DNA from: Geopseudomonas sagittaria
Lineage (GTDB): Bacteria; Pseudomonadota; Gammaproteobacteria; Pseudomonadales; Pseudomonadaceae
Direction: 5' to 3'
Length of the DNA: 64,000 bases
Assembly (NCBI RefSeq): GCF_900115715.1
Contig: NZ_FOXM01000002.1
Coordinates: 124,001 to 188,000, forward strand
Below are positions 50,404 through 59,332 of this stretch, in pieces. Both the position numbers and the translations under genes were made by a program. Numbering within the stretch: the first letter of the stretch is position 1; the number at the start of each line of letters is the position of its first letter. Below the pieces are notes generated by a model. It saw only the letters and a program-made list of their open reading frames with translations. It did no database searches and was not told where the DNA came from.

Positions 50404-52248
50404 CTAGTGCGCCTGTCTTGCCAGAGTCGGAAGGGCCAGAACCGGAGCTTCGGGGTCGGTCAGGGTCGCCAGGCGGGCCAGGGTCATGGGGCCGGCCACG
50501 CCATCGACCTGCAGGGCATGCGCCCGCTGGAAGGTGCGCAGCCGCTCGGCCAGTTCGGCGCTGAACACACTGCTCGGTGCGGCACTGGGGCGCACGCCTT
50601 CCCAGCGGGCGAGGCGTTGCTCGAGCCAGGCCACCGCCGGCCCCCGGGCACCTGGCGCCAGACGTTGTTCCCCGCCCGGCGGTGCCCGCCACAGCAGGAT
50701 GTAGCGGCCATTCCACTGGCGGGTCAGGCTGTCCAGCGTCACCTCGCGCAGTTCACCGGCCACCGCCAGGCTGGCGCGGGTCTGCTCCAGCTTCATCAAG
50801 GTGGCGAGGAAGTCCGGGCCGCCGGCCTGCTGCAGCTCGAGAATGGCCGGGCTGTTGTGGGCGCGCAGGGCGGCAAGGCCGTCGTTCATGTCCAGGCAGT
50901 GCAGCCCCAGCAGGCCTGCGCGCTGGCAGGCGTTGGCCAGGGTGGTCGGCTCCTCCACCTCGATCTGCCATTGGCCGAGCAGCGCGCGGATCGCCATGGC
51001 CTCGTGCAGCCAGTGGTCCTCGGCGCGGGGGCCGGCAATCACGCTCGGCAGGCTGTCGGCCGCTGCGGTCGGCGGCGCTTCGGCGGCGACCGGCGCCGCG
51101 TCGGCGGGCGAGGGCGTACTGCGCGCTGCGTCGACGATCTGGACGGCATCGGCATCGGCATCGGCATCGGCATCGGCATCGGCATCGGCAGGTGGCGCAG
51201 TGGCCGTTTCGCCGGTGGCAGCAGCGCTGGCCCGTGCTTCGCGGGCAAGGTCGGCCGGCCGGGAGGCGGGGTCGGGCAGCGCTGCGCTGCCGGCATCGGC
51301 CTGCGGCGGCGCAGTGCCGCCCAGCCAGGGCAGGGGCGTGCCCTGCAGCAAGGCCACGGCCAGGCCGGCGACCAGCGCCACCGCGAGGGCGGTCGGGACG
51401 GCCCGCGGGCGTCGCGAGGGCATGCCGCGCCGGCTCGCCGGCTGGCCCTGCACCTCGTGGGCGGCGCGGGTCAGGGTGGCCATGTCCACCAGGGGCTGGC
51501 CTTTGGTGTAGGCGCCGAGCAGGGCGCGGTCGCAGATCAGGTTGATCAGCCGCGGCGTACCGCCGCTCAGCTGGAAGAGGCGCTCCAGCACCTTGGGTGG
51601 GAACAGGTTGAAGCGCGCGCCGGCCACCGCCAGGCGGTGCTGCACGTAGGCGGTGACCTCCGGGCGCGACAGCGGCTCCAGGTGGTAGCGCGCGACGATG
51701 CGCTGGGCCAGCTGGCGCATCGGCGGTTCGGCCAGGCGCTCGCGCAGCTCCGGCTGGCCGAGGAGGATGATCTGCAGCAGCTTGCGCTGGCTGGTTTCCA
51801 GGTTGGTCAGCAGGCGCAGCAGCTCCAGCACCTCGTTGGACAGGTTCTGCGCCTCGTCGACGATCAGCACGGTCTTGCGCCCGCGGGCGTTGCTGGCCAG
51901 CAGGTGGGCGTTGAGGCGGTCGACCAGCACCTTGAGGCTGAGCACGTTGGCCGGCACGTCGATGTGCAGCTCGTCGCACAGGGTGCGCAGCAGCTCCAGC
52001 GCGTTCAGCTTGGGGTTGAAGATGAAGGCGATGTCGCAGTGCTCCGGCACCTGCTCCAGCAGGCAGCGGCACAGGGTGGTCTTGCCGGTGCCGACCTCGC
52101 CGGTGAGCAGCACGAAGCCGCCGTCGATGCGCAGGCCGTAGAGCAGATGGGCCAGCGCCTCGCGGTGCCGCTCGCTCATGAACAGGTAGCGCGGGTCGGG
52201 CGAGATCGAGAAGGGAGTCTCGGACAAGCCGAAATGCTGGTTGTACAT
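50404..52248 (-). CDS. gspA: ExeA/GspA-like ATPase with peptidoglycan-binding domain
   Basis: 614 residues from MYNQHFGL. AAA domain with Walker A GEVGTGKTT (50-58) and Walker B TVLIVDEAQN; a transmembrane helix near residue 290. A low-complexity (Asp-Ala)7 run, a C39-peptidase-like periplasmic region and a C-terminal peptidoglycan-binding helix bundle (SAELAERLRTFQRAHALQVDGV) follow. ExeA-type proteins energise secretin assembly for type II secretion. The gene follows four genes for putative secreted proteins in the same orientation, 175 bp after the last one. Confidence 0.92.
   Translation of the reverse strand: MYNQHFGLSETPFSISPDPRYLFMSERHREALAHLLYGLRIDGGFVLLTGEVGTGKTTLCRCLLEQVPEHCDIAFIFNPKLNALELLRTLCDELHIDVPANVLSLKVLVDRLNAHLLASNARGRKTVLIVDEAQNLSNEVLELLRLLTNLETSQRKLLQIILLGQPELRERLAEPPMRQLAQRIVARYHLEPLSRPEVTAYVQHRLAVAGARFNLFPPKVLERLFQLSGGTPRLINLICDRALLGAYTKGQPLVDMATLTRAAHEVQGQPASRRGMPSRRPRAVPTALAVALVAGLAVALLQGTPLPWLGGTAPPQADAGSAALPDPASRPADLAREARASAAATGETATAPPADADADADADADADAVQIVDAARSTPSPADAAPVAAEAPPTAAADSLPSVIAGPRAEDHWLHEAMAIRALLGQWQIEVEEPTTLANACQRAGLLGLHCLDMNDGLAALRAHNSPAILELQQAGGPDFLATLMKLEQTRASLAVAGELREVTLDSLTRQWNGRYILLWRAPPGGEQRLAPGARGPAVAWLEQRLARWEGVRPSAAPSSVFSAELAERLRTFQRAHALQVDGVAGPMTLARLATLTDPEAPVLALPTLARQAH
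51145..51190. repeat. gspA: Hexanucleotide tandem tract in gspA
   Basis: About 7.5 uninterrupted copies of GGCATC (minus strand GATGCC), encoding an Asp-Ala run in the periplasmic linker of GspA. Because the unit is 6 bp, slippage would change linker length without a frameshift. Confidence 0.9.
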
Positions 52249-52378
52249 GGTCGCTTTCCGTCGCTCTGCGCGCACGCCGGGTTCGGCGTCGGCCCCCGCA
52301 GATTTGTTGTTCTGCAAAGCATAGCCGCGCCTGAGAAGGGCGCGGCGCAAAGGTGCGGATTGGCTTGGCCGGGCGTCC

Positions 52379-52410
52379 GCTCCTGCGCCCGCGGGGACGG
52401 GCGCAGGAGC
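52379..52410. terminator. Inverted repeat after the last secreted-protein gene
   Basis: GCTCCTGCGCCCG and CGGGCGCAGGAGC form a 13-bp stem with a 6-base loop, 14 bp past the stop of the 52424 gene. There is no T-run, but it is the obvious end of that transcript. Confidence 0.5.
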
Positions 52411-52423
52411 GCAGCAGACCGGC

Positions 52424-54982
52424 TCAGAGCCGCTGGACGGGCACCGTGATGCTGGCGCCCGTGGCGGTCGCGGTGATGGTGGCCGACGGGGTGTTGATCG
52501 GCGGGAATTGCGTGGTGTTGCGCACCGTCAGGCTCCAGCTGCCGGTGCGCCGGTTGGGCGTGACGGTGCCGAGCAGCGCCAGGCCATTGGTGGTGGTCAC
52601 CTCGATGGTCAGGTTGGAGTTGGTCTGCGTGGTGTTCCCGCTCAGCTCCCAGGTGAAGCGGCCGCCGTTGCCGGCGCGCACGGTCGCCGTGGTGACGCTG
52701 ATCACGGCTGGCGGCGGTTCGGTCACCAGTGGCTGGACCAGCACGCTGACGGTGGCGGTTGCCGAGGCGCCGAGCGAGTCGGTCACCGTGTAGGTGAAGG
52801 TGGCGGTGAAGGGGGTGTCGATGGTGTCCGCCGGCGGCGGCGTATAGAGCAGGCTGCCATCGGCGTTGATCGCCACGCTGCCCTGCACGCCGCCCGGCTG
52901 GGTCACGCTGGTCACGCTGAACGGGTGGCCTTCCGGATCGCTGTCGTTGGCCAGCACGTTGATGGTCACCGGGACCCCGTCGCTGGTGCTGGCGGTGTCG
53001 TTGCCGACGGTCGGCGGCAGGTTCACCGGGGAGGCGCTCACGCTCACCGTCACGCTGCCGATGGCCGCGGCGCCGAGCGAGTCGGTCACCGTGTAGCTGA
53101 AGCTGGCGGTGAAGGCGGTGGCGACCGTGGCCGGCGGGGTGTAGAGCAGCGTGCCGTTGGCGTTGATCGTCACGCTGCCCTGGCCGGTGGCCGGCTGGGT
53201 CACGCCAGTCACGCTGAACGGGTGGCCTTCCGGATCGCTGTCGTTGCCCAGCACGTTGATGCTGATCGCGTTGCCCGGGGTGGTGCTGGCGCTGTCGGGG
53301 TTGGCGAGCGGCGGCTGGTTGGTCGGGTCGCTGGCGCTGACGCTGACGGTGACCCCGACCGGTTCGGACAGGGCGCCCAGGCTGTCGCGCAGCACGTAGC
53401 TGAAGCTGGCGGTGAAGGCGGTGGTGACCGTGGTCGGCGGGGTGTAGCGCAGCGAGGCGCCGCCCGGGTTGATGGTCACGCTGCCGCCTTCGGCCGGCTG
53501 GGTCACGCTGGCGACGCTGAACGGGTTGCCATCCGGGTCGCTGTCGTTGCTCAGCACCGCGATGTCGACCGCTGCGCCGGGGCTGGTGCTGGTGCTGTCG
53601 GCCACGCCCACCGGCGGCTGATTGTCCCCGCTGTCCGGCGCGCTGCCGCGCACGCTCACCGCTTCAGTGTCCGAGCCGCCGGCGGCGGACTTCACCGTCA
53701 CCTGGGCGGGCGGCTGGAACAGGCCGGTCACCGTCAGGCTCTGCAGGGTGCCGGCCTTGTTCAGCCGGCCGAAGCCGGTGGCGGCGAGGTCGGGAATCAG
53801 CACCTCGTCGCTGGAGGTCGCCTCGATGGTCAGGGTGCCGGTGTCGCGGTCGAAGCGGGCGCTGCTGATCTTCACCACGTCGGTCAGCGGGCTGGAGACC
53901 GCGGTTGGCCGGCTCAGGCTGGTCGGGTCGCTGGCGGTGACCACCAGGAACGGCGGCAGGCTCTGCGGGAAGGGGTCGCTGTGGAAGAAGTAGCCTTGCC
54001 CATCGGGGAGCAGGTTGCGCAGGCAGGGCGATGGCGGGGTGCCGGGGAGCAACGCCAGGGTTTCCCGGTAGCAGACGCTGTTGGCGGGGTTGGACTGGGC
54101 GAACACCGAGATGCGGCTGCCGGCAGCGTTGCGGCTGTAGGTGCTGCGCTCGACCGTCAGCGGGGTGGCCGGGCGGGAGTCGAGGATCTTGCCGGACACG
54201 CTGAACAGGTTGGTGCGCAGGGTGCCGGCCGGCCCGCTGATCTCCAGGTAGTCCACCGGCAGACCGGTCACCGGGTTGGTGATCGGCACGACCGGGCCGG
54301 GGATGTTGGGGTCGCCGATGAAGATTTCCTGCGCGCCGGTTTCCGGGTTGGTGGCGGTGACGGTGCCGCTGGCGCTTGTCAGGAACGGGCCGACGGCGCC
54401 GCCCAGCGCGCCGCTGAAGTCGACCGGCCCGCCGACGCCGATGTCGCGGGTGATGTTGATCGCCCGCCGGCCGCCCTGGGTGACGGTGACGGTTTCCACG
54501 CCGTAGGGGTGGGTGATGGTGTAGGTGCCGCGCCGGTTGTTGGGCACCGAGGCGCGGATGCGGATGCGCGCGAAGCTCTGCTGGTCGCCGGGCTTGGGCG
54601 GGCCACCGGCGAAGGCGGCTTCGATGCCGGCCACGTAGACTTCCACCTCGTAGCCGTTGACGCTGCCGGCGGGAATCGAGGTCTCGGCGAGGAACCAGAA
54701 CAGCTCGCTGGGCCAGTTGTCGGCGAACACCATCGGCTGGGTGTCGTCGTACACCCCCGCCTCGGGGATCAGGGTGCACAGGTAGCCGCCGGTCGGGCTG
54801 AGGGCCTTGGACTGGCACAGCTCCAGGGCCAGGTCGTTGTTGTCCTGATACCACAGCGGGAAGTGGCCGGTTGCCCCGCTGTAGGGGCCGGGATCGACGG
54901 CCTTGAGATCCGCGAGGGCGATGCCGGTCATGGCGGCGCACAGTCCCCAGGCGATCACCACGGCTCCGAGTTGCTTGTTCAT
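52424..54982 (-). CDS. Secreted Ig/cadherin-like repeat protein, cassette copy 2 (long)
   Basis: 852 residues with a signal peptide (MNKQLG..., cleaved near residue 25). Residues about 30-455 form a conserved module shared with three neighbouring genes (HFPLWYQD near the start, SFARIRIR, YTITHPYGVE, IN-x-TRDIG, IGDPN, STYSRNAAGSR). Residues about 460-740 are three tandem Ig-like units, each with an NDSDP(D/E)G calcium-loop-like motif and YTPP. A C-terminal beta domain (750-852) follows. Likely exported by type II secretion, whose genes flank it. The function of the N-terminal module is unknown. It lies 44 bp after the short gene of the same cassette (55027). Confidence 0.85.
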   Translation of the reverse strand: MNKQLGAVVIAWGLCAAMTGIALADLKAVDPGPYSGATGHFPLWYQDNNDLALELCQSKALSPTGGYLCTLIPEAGVYDDTQPMVFADNWPSELFWFLAETSIPAGSVNGYEVEVYVAGIEAAFAGGPPKPGDQQSFARIRIRASVPNNRRGTYTITHPYGVETVTVTQGGRRAINITRDIGVGGPVDFSGALGGAVGPFLTSASGTVTATNPETGAQEIFIGDPNIPGPVVPITNPVTGLPVDYLEISGPAGTLRTNLFSVSGKILDSRPATPLTVERSTYSRNAAGSRISVFAQSNPANSVCYRETLALLPGTPPSPCLRNLLPDGQGYFFHSDPFPQSLPPFLVVTASDPTSLSRPTAVSSPLTDVVKISSARFDRDTGTLTIEATSSDEVLIPDLAATGFGRLNKAGTLQSLTVTGLFQPPAQVTVKSAAGGSDTEAVSVRGSAPDSGDNQPPVGVADSTSTSPGAAVDIAVLSNDSDPDGNPFSVASVTQPAEGGSVTINPGGASLRYTPPTTVTTAFTASFSYVLRDSLGALSEPVGVTVSVSASDPTNQPPLANPDSASTTPGNAISINVLGNDSDPEGHPFSVTGVTQPATGQGSVTINANGTLLYTPPATVATAFTASFSYTVTDSLGAAAIGSVTVSVSASPVNLPPTVGNDTASTSDGVPVTINVLANDSDPEGHPFSVTSVTQPGGVQGSVAINADGSLLYTPPPADTIDTPFTATFTYTVTDSLGASATATVSVLVQPLVTEPPPAVISVTTATVRAGNGGRFTWELSGNTTQTNSNLTIEVTTTNGLALLGTVTPNRRTGSWSLTVRNTTQFPPINTPSATITATATGASITVPVQRL

Positions 54983-55026
54983 GATGCCTCCACGCTCGCT
55001 TGAGCTGGTAGTCGGGGGTGGCTGCC

Positions 55027-56358
55027 TCAGGGAAGGATGACCACGGCTTCGGTATCGCTGCCGCCGTTGGCCGAGGTCACGGTGACCTGGGCCGGCGGGA
55101 TCGAGGTCAGGCGCAAGGTGCTGCTCTTGGCGTGGGTTTCACCGGCCAGCTCGCCGAGGTTGACGCCGCTGCTGGTGGCCCTGGCCGTCAGGGTCGGCGC
55201 CGCGGTCTCGTCGCTGGAGCTGGCCGCGATGGTGAGCACCCCCGAAGCGACGCTGAAGGTCGCGGTGCTGATGGTCACCTGATCGATCAGGCGCGAACTG
55301 GCGCTGTGCGGCGAGTTGGGCGGCGTGGCCAGGCTGTTGTCGGCGGTGACGCTGATGCTGCCCAGCGGCGTCGGGCTGGCGCTGGACTGGCCATACCAGC
55401 TGCCGGTGGTGTCGGCTTCGCTCATCGCCACGCTGCCACCGCTGGTATCGACGAAGCTGACCGTGGCGGGCGCTGGCGGCGCCTCGACGAACACGTCCTG
55501 CTGGGCGACTTCCACACTGAGCGGCAGGCCGGTTTCGGGATCGGTTTCGGTGACGCTGCTGCGCGCGTAGGTGCTGCGCTCGACGATCATCGGGGTCGGC
55601 AGCAGCACGCTGGACAGCTTGCCGGAGACGGCGAAATCGCTGGTGGTCAGGTCGAGGCCGTTGGGCCCCTGGATGCGCACGTAGTTGGTGCCGAACGGGC
55701 TGCCGGTGACGGGCTCCAGCACGTTGGGGTCGCCGAGGAAGGTCTCGTCGCCGACCACGTAAGGCCCGTTGAGGCTGCGCAGGAAGGGGCCGACGTCGCC
55801 CTGCAGGGCGCCAGCGAACTGGCCGGGGGCGCCGATGCCGATGTCGCGGGTCAGGTTGATCGCCCGGGTGCCGGGGGTCACCACGTTGAACACCTCGACG
55901 CCGTAGGGGTGGGTGATGACGTAGGTGCCGGCGCTGGTCACGTCCACGCGGATGCGGATGCGCGCGAAGCTGATCTGGTCGCCGGGCACCGGCTGCTCGG
56001 CGCTGAAGGCGGCCTCCAGGGCCGAGACGTAGGTGAGGTTGATGCCGCTGCCCTGGATGAAGGCATCGCCGGTGAACCAGAAGGCTTCGCCGGGGAAATT
56101 CTGCGCAGCGCCGCCCAGCACGATGGGTTGGGACGGATCGAAGCCCGGCTCGGCGAGCAGCGGGCACATGGGACCGGCGCCAGGCGTGCGCTCCGCGGTG
56201 GACAGGCAGAGTTCGAGCACCCGGCCGTGGGTGTCCTGGTACCAGGTGGGAAATCCGTGGTTGGTCTGCGGGGCAACGGCGTTCAGCGCGGCCTGCACGG
56301 AGCCGGCCAGGAGTCCGAGTCCGAACAGGACAGCAATTTTCGAGTGGGCGTTGTGCAT
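55027..56358 (-). CDS. Secreted protein, cassette copy 2 (short)
   Basis: 443 residues from the ATG at 56358 (AGAGGGAC upstream). Signal peptide (MHNAHSKIAVLFGLGLLAGS, cleaved near VQA). The mature protein is the conserved module alone, without Ig-like repeats: PTWYQDTHGRVLELCLS, SFARIRIR, YVITHPYGVE, INLTRDIGIGAPG, GDPNVLEPVTGSPFGTNY, STYARSS, and a C-terminal beta domain rich in SSDET. It pairs with the long gene directly downstream. A sigma54 promoter lies 76 bp upstream. It is paralogous to the 59333 gene. Confidence 0.85.
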   Translation of the reverse strand: MHNAHSKIAVLFGLGLLAGSVQAALNAVAPQTNHGFPTWYQDTHGRVLELCLSTAERTPGAGPMCPLLAEPGFDPSQPIVLGGAAQNFPGEAFWFTGDAFIQGSGINLTYVSALEAAFSAEQPVPGDQISFARIRIRVDVTSAGTYVITHPYGVEVFNVVTPGTRAINLTRDIGIGAPGQFAGALQGDVGPFLRSLNGPYVVGDETFLGDPNVLEPVTGSPFGTNYVRIQGPNGLDLTTSDFAVSGKLSSVLLPTPMIVERSTYARSSVTETDPETGLPLSVEVAQQDVFVEAPPAPATVSFVDTSGGSVAMSEADTTGSWYGQSSASPTPLGSISVTADNSLATPPNSPHSASSRLIDQVTISTATFSVASGVLTIAASSSDETAAPTLTARATSSGVNLGELAGETHAKSSTLRLTSIPPAQVTVTSANGGSDTEAVVILP

Positions 56359-56433
56359 GATGGTGTCCCTCTGTTCTTGCGGATGGACGGCGTCTCGGTT
56401 GGGGTCGGCCTCGCAGGTGCTACTGACTGGGAT

Positions 56434-56449
56434 CGCAATATCCGTACCA
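56434..56449 (-). promoter_or_regulatory. Sigma54 promoter of secreted-protein cassette 2
   Basis: The minus strand reads TGGTACGGATATTGCG, with GG-N10-GC spacing and a TTGC -12 element. The predicted leader is about 65 bases before the short gene. Confidence 0.8.
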
Positions 56450-56547
56450 GCCCCGCCAATCGCGGCTGGGCGGTAAAAGGCTTGCTGAAACAATGGCTTG
56501 GCGTTGCGCTGGATGGCTGGGGCAGGGTGGGGGTGCCGGGTGACTTT

Positions 56548-56561
56548 CCCCAGAAGTGGGG
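56548..56561. promoter_or_regulatory. Putative enhancer site UAS-2 (CCCCA-N4-TGGGG)
   Basis: CCCCAGAAGTGGGG, a perfect palindrome arm pair, 98 bp upstream of the sigma54 promoter. The same motif at near-identical distance occurs at two other sigma54 promoters in the window. Confidence 0.65.
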
Positions 56562-56657
56562 ATTGGCGCGGGGAAAATGCGGGTGACGGTGGGGCGCCAG
56601 GCTGCGCCGGAGCGTCTGGCGTGGGGGCTGGCGTTGCGATGGACCTCCTCGAACGGC

Positions 56658-56680
56658 GACGCCCCCAGGCCGGGGGCGTC
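56658..56680. terminator. Inverted repeat after cassette 1
   Basis: GACGCCCCC and GGGGGCGTC (9-bp stem, 5-base loop) about 73 bp past the stop of the 56753 gene. A likely transcript end, though without a T-run. Confidence 0.45.
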
Positions 56681-56752
56681 GACAGTGGGACTCGATCTGC
56701 AGCGTTGCGTCTGGCGACCGTGGCAAGCGGCCGCCAGGCGCAGGCGCCGGGC

Positions 56753-59293
56753 TTACTGCACGATCAGCGGCAGCTCGGTGGTCACCCCGTTGCTCGAGGT
56801 CGCGTAGGCCCGGCCGCCCTGTACCGGCGCGATCGGCGACTTGTCGACCCGCAGGGACCAGGCGCCGTTGGCGCGCGGGGTCACCGTGCCGAGCGGGACC
56901 CTGCCGCCGGTGCTGTCCACCTCAATCGAGATGGTGTTGCCGGCCGGCTTGTCGGTGGTGCCGCTGATGGTCCAGCGGTTTCTGCCGGCCCTCGCCTGTA
57001 CGGTGGCGCTGCTGATGACCAGCGTCTCGACGATCGCCGGATCCACGGTCACCGTCACGGTGGCGACATTCGACGCATTGCCGAGGGCGTCGACGGCCTG
57101 GTAGGTGAAGCTCGTGGTGAGCGGGAAGCTGCCGTTCTGCGGCGGGGTGTAGGTGATGCCGGTGGTGCCGGCCAGGCTGACGCTGCCCTGGTCGGGCTGG
57201 CTGACGATCACCGCGCTCAGGGGGGTATCGCCCTCCGGATCGCTGTCGTTGCCCAGCACGTTGATGCTCACCGGCCGGTCCGCCGTGGTGGAGGCCGTGT
57301 CATCCACGGCGTTCGGTCCCTGGTTGACCGCCGCCGGGCTCACCGTGACGCGGATGGTGGCTGCTGCCGACAGCGCGCCGCCCGAGTCCCGCACCTGATA
57401 GCTGAAGGTATCTTCGACGCTGCCGCTCACCGACGCCGGCGGCGTGTAGGTCACCGTCGTGCCATCGCTGGTGGCGCTGCCCAGGGCGCTCAGCGGAGTC
57501 AGGTTGACCACGCTGAGTGCCTGCTGCTCCGGATCGCTGTCGTTGGCCAGCACGGCGATGCTCACCTGCGCGCCGCCGGCGGTGGCGGTCGCCGTGTCGT
57601 CGACGGCGGTCGGCGGCGGGTTGGCCGCGGCCGGATTGACCGTCACCGTTACGGTGGCGGCTGCCGACAGGGCACCCTGGGAGTCCCTGGCCTGGTAGGT
57701 GAACGAGGTGGTCTGCTGTACCTCGAGCGTGGCCGGCGGGGTGTAGGTCACCATGCCGCCATCCGTGCTGACGCTGGCGCTGCCCAGGTCCGGCTGGCTC
57801 ACCAGTACCGCGGTCAGCGCATCGCCCTCGGGGTCGCTGTCGTTGGCCAGCACGTCGATCTGCATGGCGATGCCGGCGGTCGCGGTCGCGCTGTCATTCC
57901 CGGCGAGCGGTGCCGGGTTTGGCCGGGCGTCGGCCACCACGACCGGTTCGCTATCCGCACCGCCGGCCGAGGACTTCACGGTCACCCGCGCCGGTGGCTG
58001 GGCCAGGTCGCTGACCACCAGGCGCTGGGTGCTGCCGCCGGCCGCGGACAGCCTGCCGAAGCCTGCCGCCACCAGTTGCGGGGGCGACAGCTCGTCGCTG
58101 GAGCTCGCCTCGATGGTCAGTGACCGGGTGGCCCACGAGTAGCTGGCGTTGGCGATCTTCACCACGTCGGTGAGCGGGCTGGAAACCGGCGTTGGCAGGG
58201 TTCCGGCAGCCGTGTCGGTGGCGGTGACGATCAGCGCTTTCGGCAACGTCGTCGGCGCCAGGTCGTTGCCGAAGAAGCGGCCGTTGCCATCGCCGGCCAT
58301 GTCGATCAGGCAGGCCGGATTCGGCGCGCCGTCAACCAGCTCGAGGGTTTCCCGGAAGCACAGGCTGGCCTGCGGTGTCGAGTTGGCGAACACCTCGATC
58401 CAGGTGCGCTCGGCGGTGCGGCTGTAGGTGGAGCGGGCGAGGGTGACCGGCGTGGGCGGCGGGGCGGCGGGCGCGCGCAGCTTGCCGGACAGGCTGAACA
58501 GGTTGTACTGGGCGGTGGCAAGGCCGTTCGGGCCGAGGATCTGTATGTAGTTGGTGCCGAACGGGCTGCCGGTCACCGGCTCGGTCAGGTTGGGGTCGCC
58601 GATGAAGGTCTCGGGCAGGGTGGTTTCCGGGTTGGTTTCGGTGTACGGCCCGTTGACGCTTTGCAGGAACGGGCCGAGATCGCCATCCAGGGCGCCGGTG
58701 AACACCCCGGGGGCGCCGATGCCGATGTCGCGGGTGATGTTGATGCCCTTCTTGCCGGTGACTCCCCTGACCCTCTCCACGCCGTAGGGATGGATGATGG
58801 TGTAGTCGCCGGCTACCGGCACGCTGGCGCGGATGCGGATGCGCGCGAAGCTCACCTGGTCGTTGGCGAGCGGCACCCCGCCGCCGAAGGCGGCTTCGAG
58901 GCCGGCCACGTAGACGATCAGCTCGATGCCGCTGGGATCGACGAAGGAGGTTTCCGCCAGCATCCAGAACGACTCGTCGGGCCAGTTGGTCGGGAAGACC
59001 AGCGGCTTCTGGTCGTCGAAGATGCCGGGGTTGGGCAGCAGGGTGCACATGTAGCCCGGCGCCGCGGCGGTGCCCGGAGCCCGGGAGCTGACGGCCTTGG
59101 ACAGGCACAGGTCCAGGGCGGTCGGCGGCGATGTCGTTCCATCCGCGGCGGTTACCCCCGCGTCCTGATACCAGACGGGGAAGTAGCCGCTGGCCGCGGT
59201 GTAGGGGCCGGGGTCGACGGCGGCGAGTTTTGCCTGGGCGGTGCCGGCGAGCAACCCCAGGGCTGTCACGAGTATTCCTAGCTGCTTGTTCAT
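56753..59293 (-). CDS. Secreted Ig/cadherin-like repeat protein, cassette copy 1 (long)
   Basis: 846 residues. Signal peptide MNKQLGILVTALGLLAGTAQA, then the shared module (GYFPVWYQD, SFARIRIR, YTIIHPYGVE, INITRDIGIGAPG, IGDPNLTEPVTGSPFGTNY, STYSR). Three tandem Ig-like units with NDSDPEG motifs (about 450-735) and a C-terminal beta domain close the protein. It is the paralogue of the 52424 gene with the same domain order. It lies 39 bp after its short partner, so they should be co-transcribed. An extracellular role is inferred from the signal peptide and the flanking type II secretion genes. Confidence 0.85.
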   Translation of the reverse strand: MNKQLGILVTALGLLAGTAQAKLAAVDPGPYTAASGYFPVWYQDAGVTAADGTTSPPTALDLCLSKAVSSRAPGTAAAPGYMCTLLPNPGIFDDQKPLVFPTNWPDESFWMLAETSFVDPSGIELIVYVAGLEAAFGGGVPLANDQVSFARIRIRASVPVAGDYTIIHPYGVERVRGVTGKKGINITRDIGIGAPGVFTGALDGDLGPFLQSVNGPYTETNPETTLPETFIGDPNLTEPVTGSPFGTNYIQILGPNGLATAQYNLFSLSGKLRAPAAPPPTPVTLARSTYSRTAERTWIEVFANSTPQASLCFRETLELVDGAPNPACLIDMAGDGNGRFFGNDLAPTTLPKALIVTATDTAAGTLPTPVSSPLTDVVKIANASYSWATRSLTIEASSSDELSPPQLVAAGFGRLSAAGGSTQRLVVSDLAQPPARVTVKSSAGGADSEPVVVADARPNPAPLAGNDSATATAGIAMQIDVLANDSDPEGDALTAVLVSQPDLGSASVSTDGGMVTYTPPATLEVQQTTSFTYQARDSQGALSAAATVTVTVNPAAANPPPTAVDDTATATAGGAQVSIAVLANDSDPEQQALSVVNLTPLSALGSATSDGTTVTYTPPASVSGSVEDTFSYQVRDSGGALSAAATIRVTVSPAAVNQGPNAVDDTASTTADRPVSINVLGNDSDPEGDTPLSAVIVSQPDQGSVSLAGTTGITYTPPQNGSFPLTTSFTYQAVDALGNASNVATVTVTVDPAIVETLVISSATVQARAGRNRWTISGTTDKPAGNTISIEVDSTGGRVPLGTVTPRANGAWSLRVDKSPIAPVQGGRAYATSSNGVTTELPLIVQ

Positions 59294-59332
59294 GATGCCT
59301 CCAGACTCGATTGAGCGTTTCCTGGTGTTGCC

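Noticed and set aside
52379-52410. The strong stem as a sigma54-leader or riboswitch element for gspA
   Set aside because: It lies just past the stop of the upstream gene and shows no aptamer-like conserved loops; a transcript end is the simpler reading.
52508-55003. 831-codon plus-strand frame opposite a secreted-protein gene
   Set aside because: A low-complexity Gly/Arg/Val translation typical of an antisense shadow. The minus-strand protein has a signal peptide and repeats.
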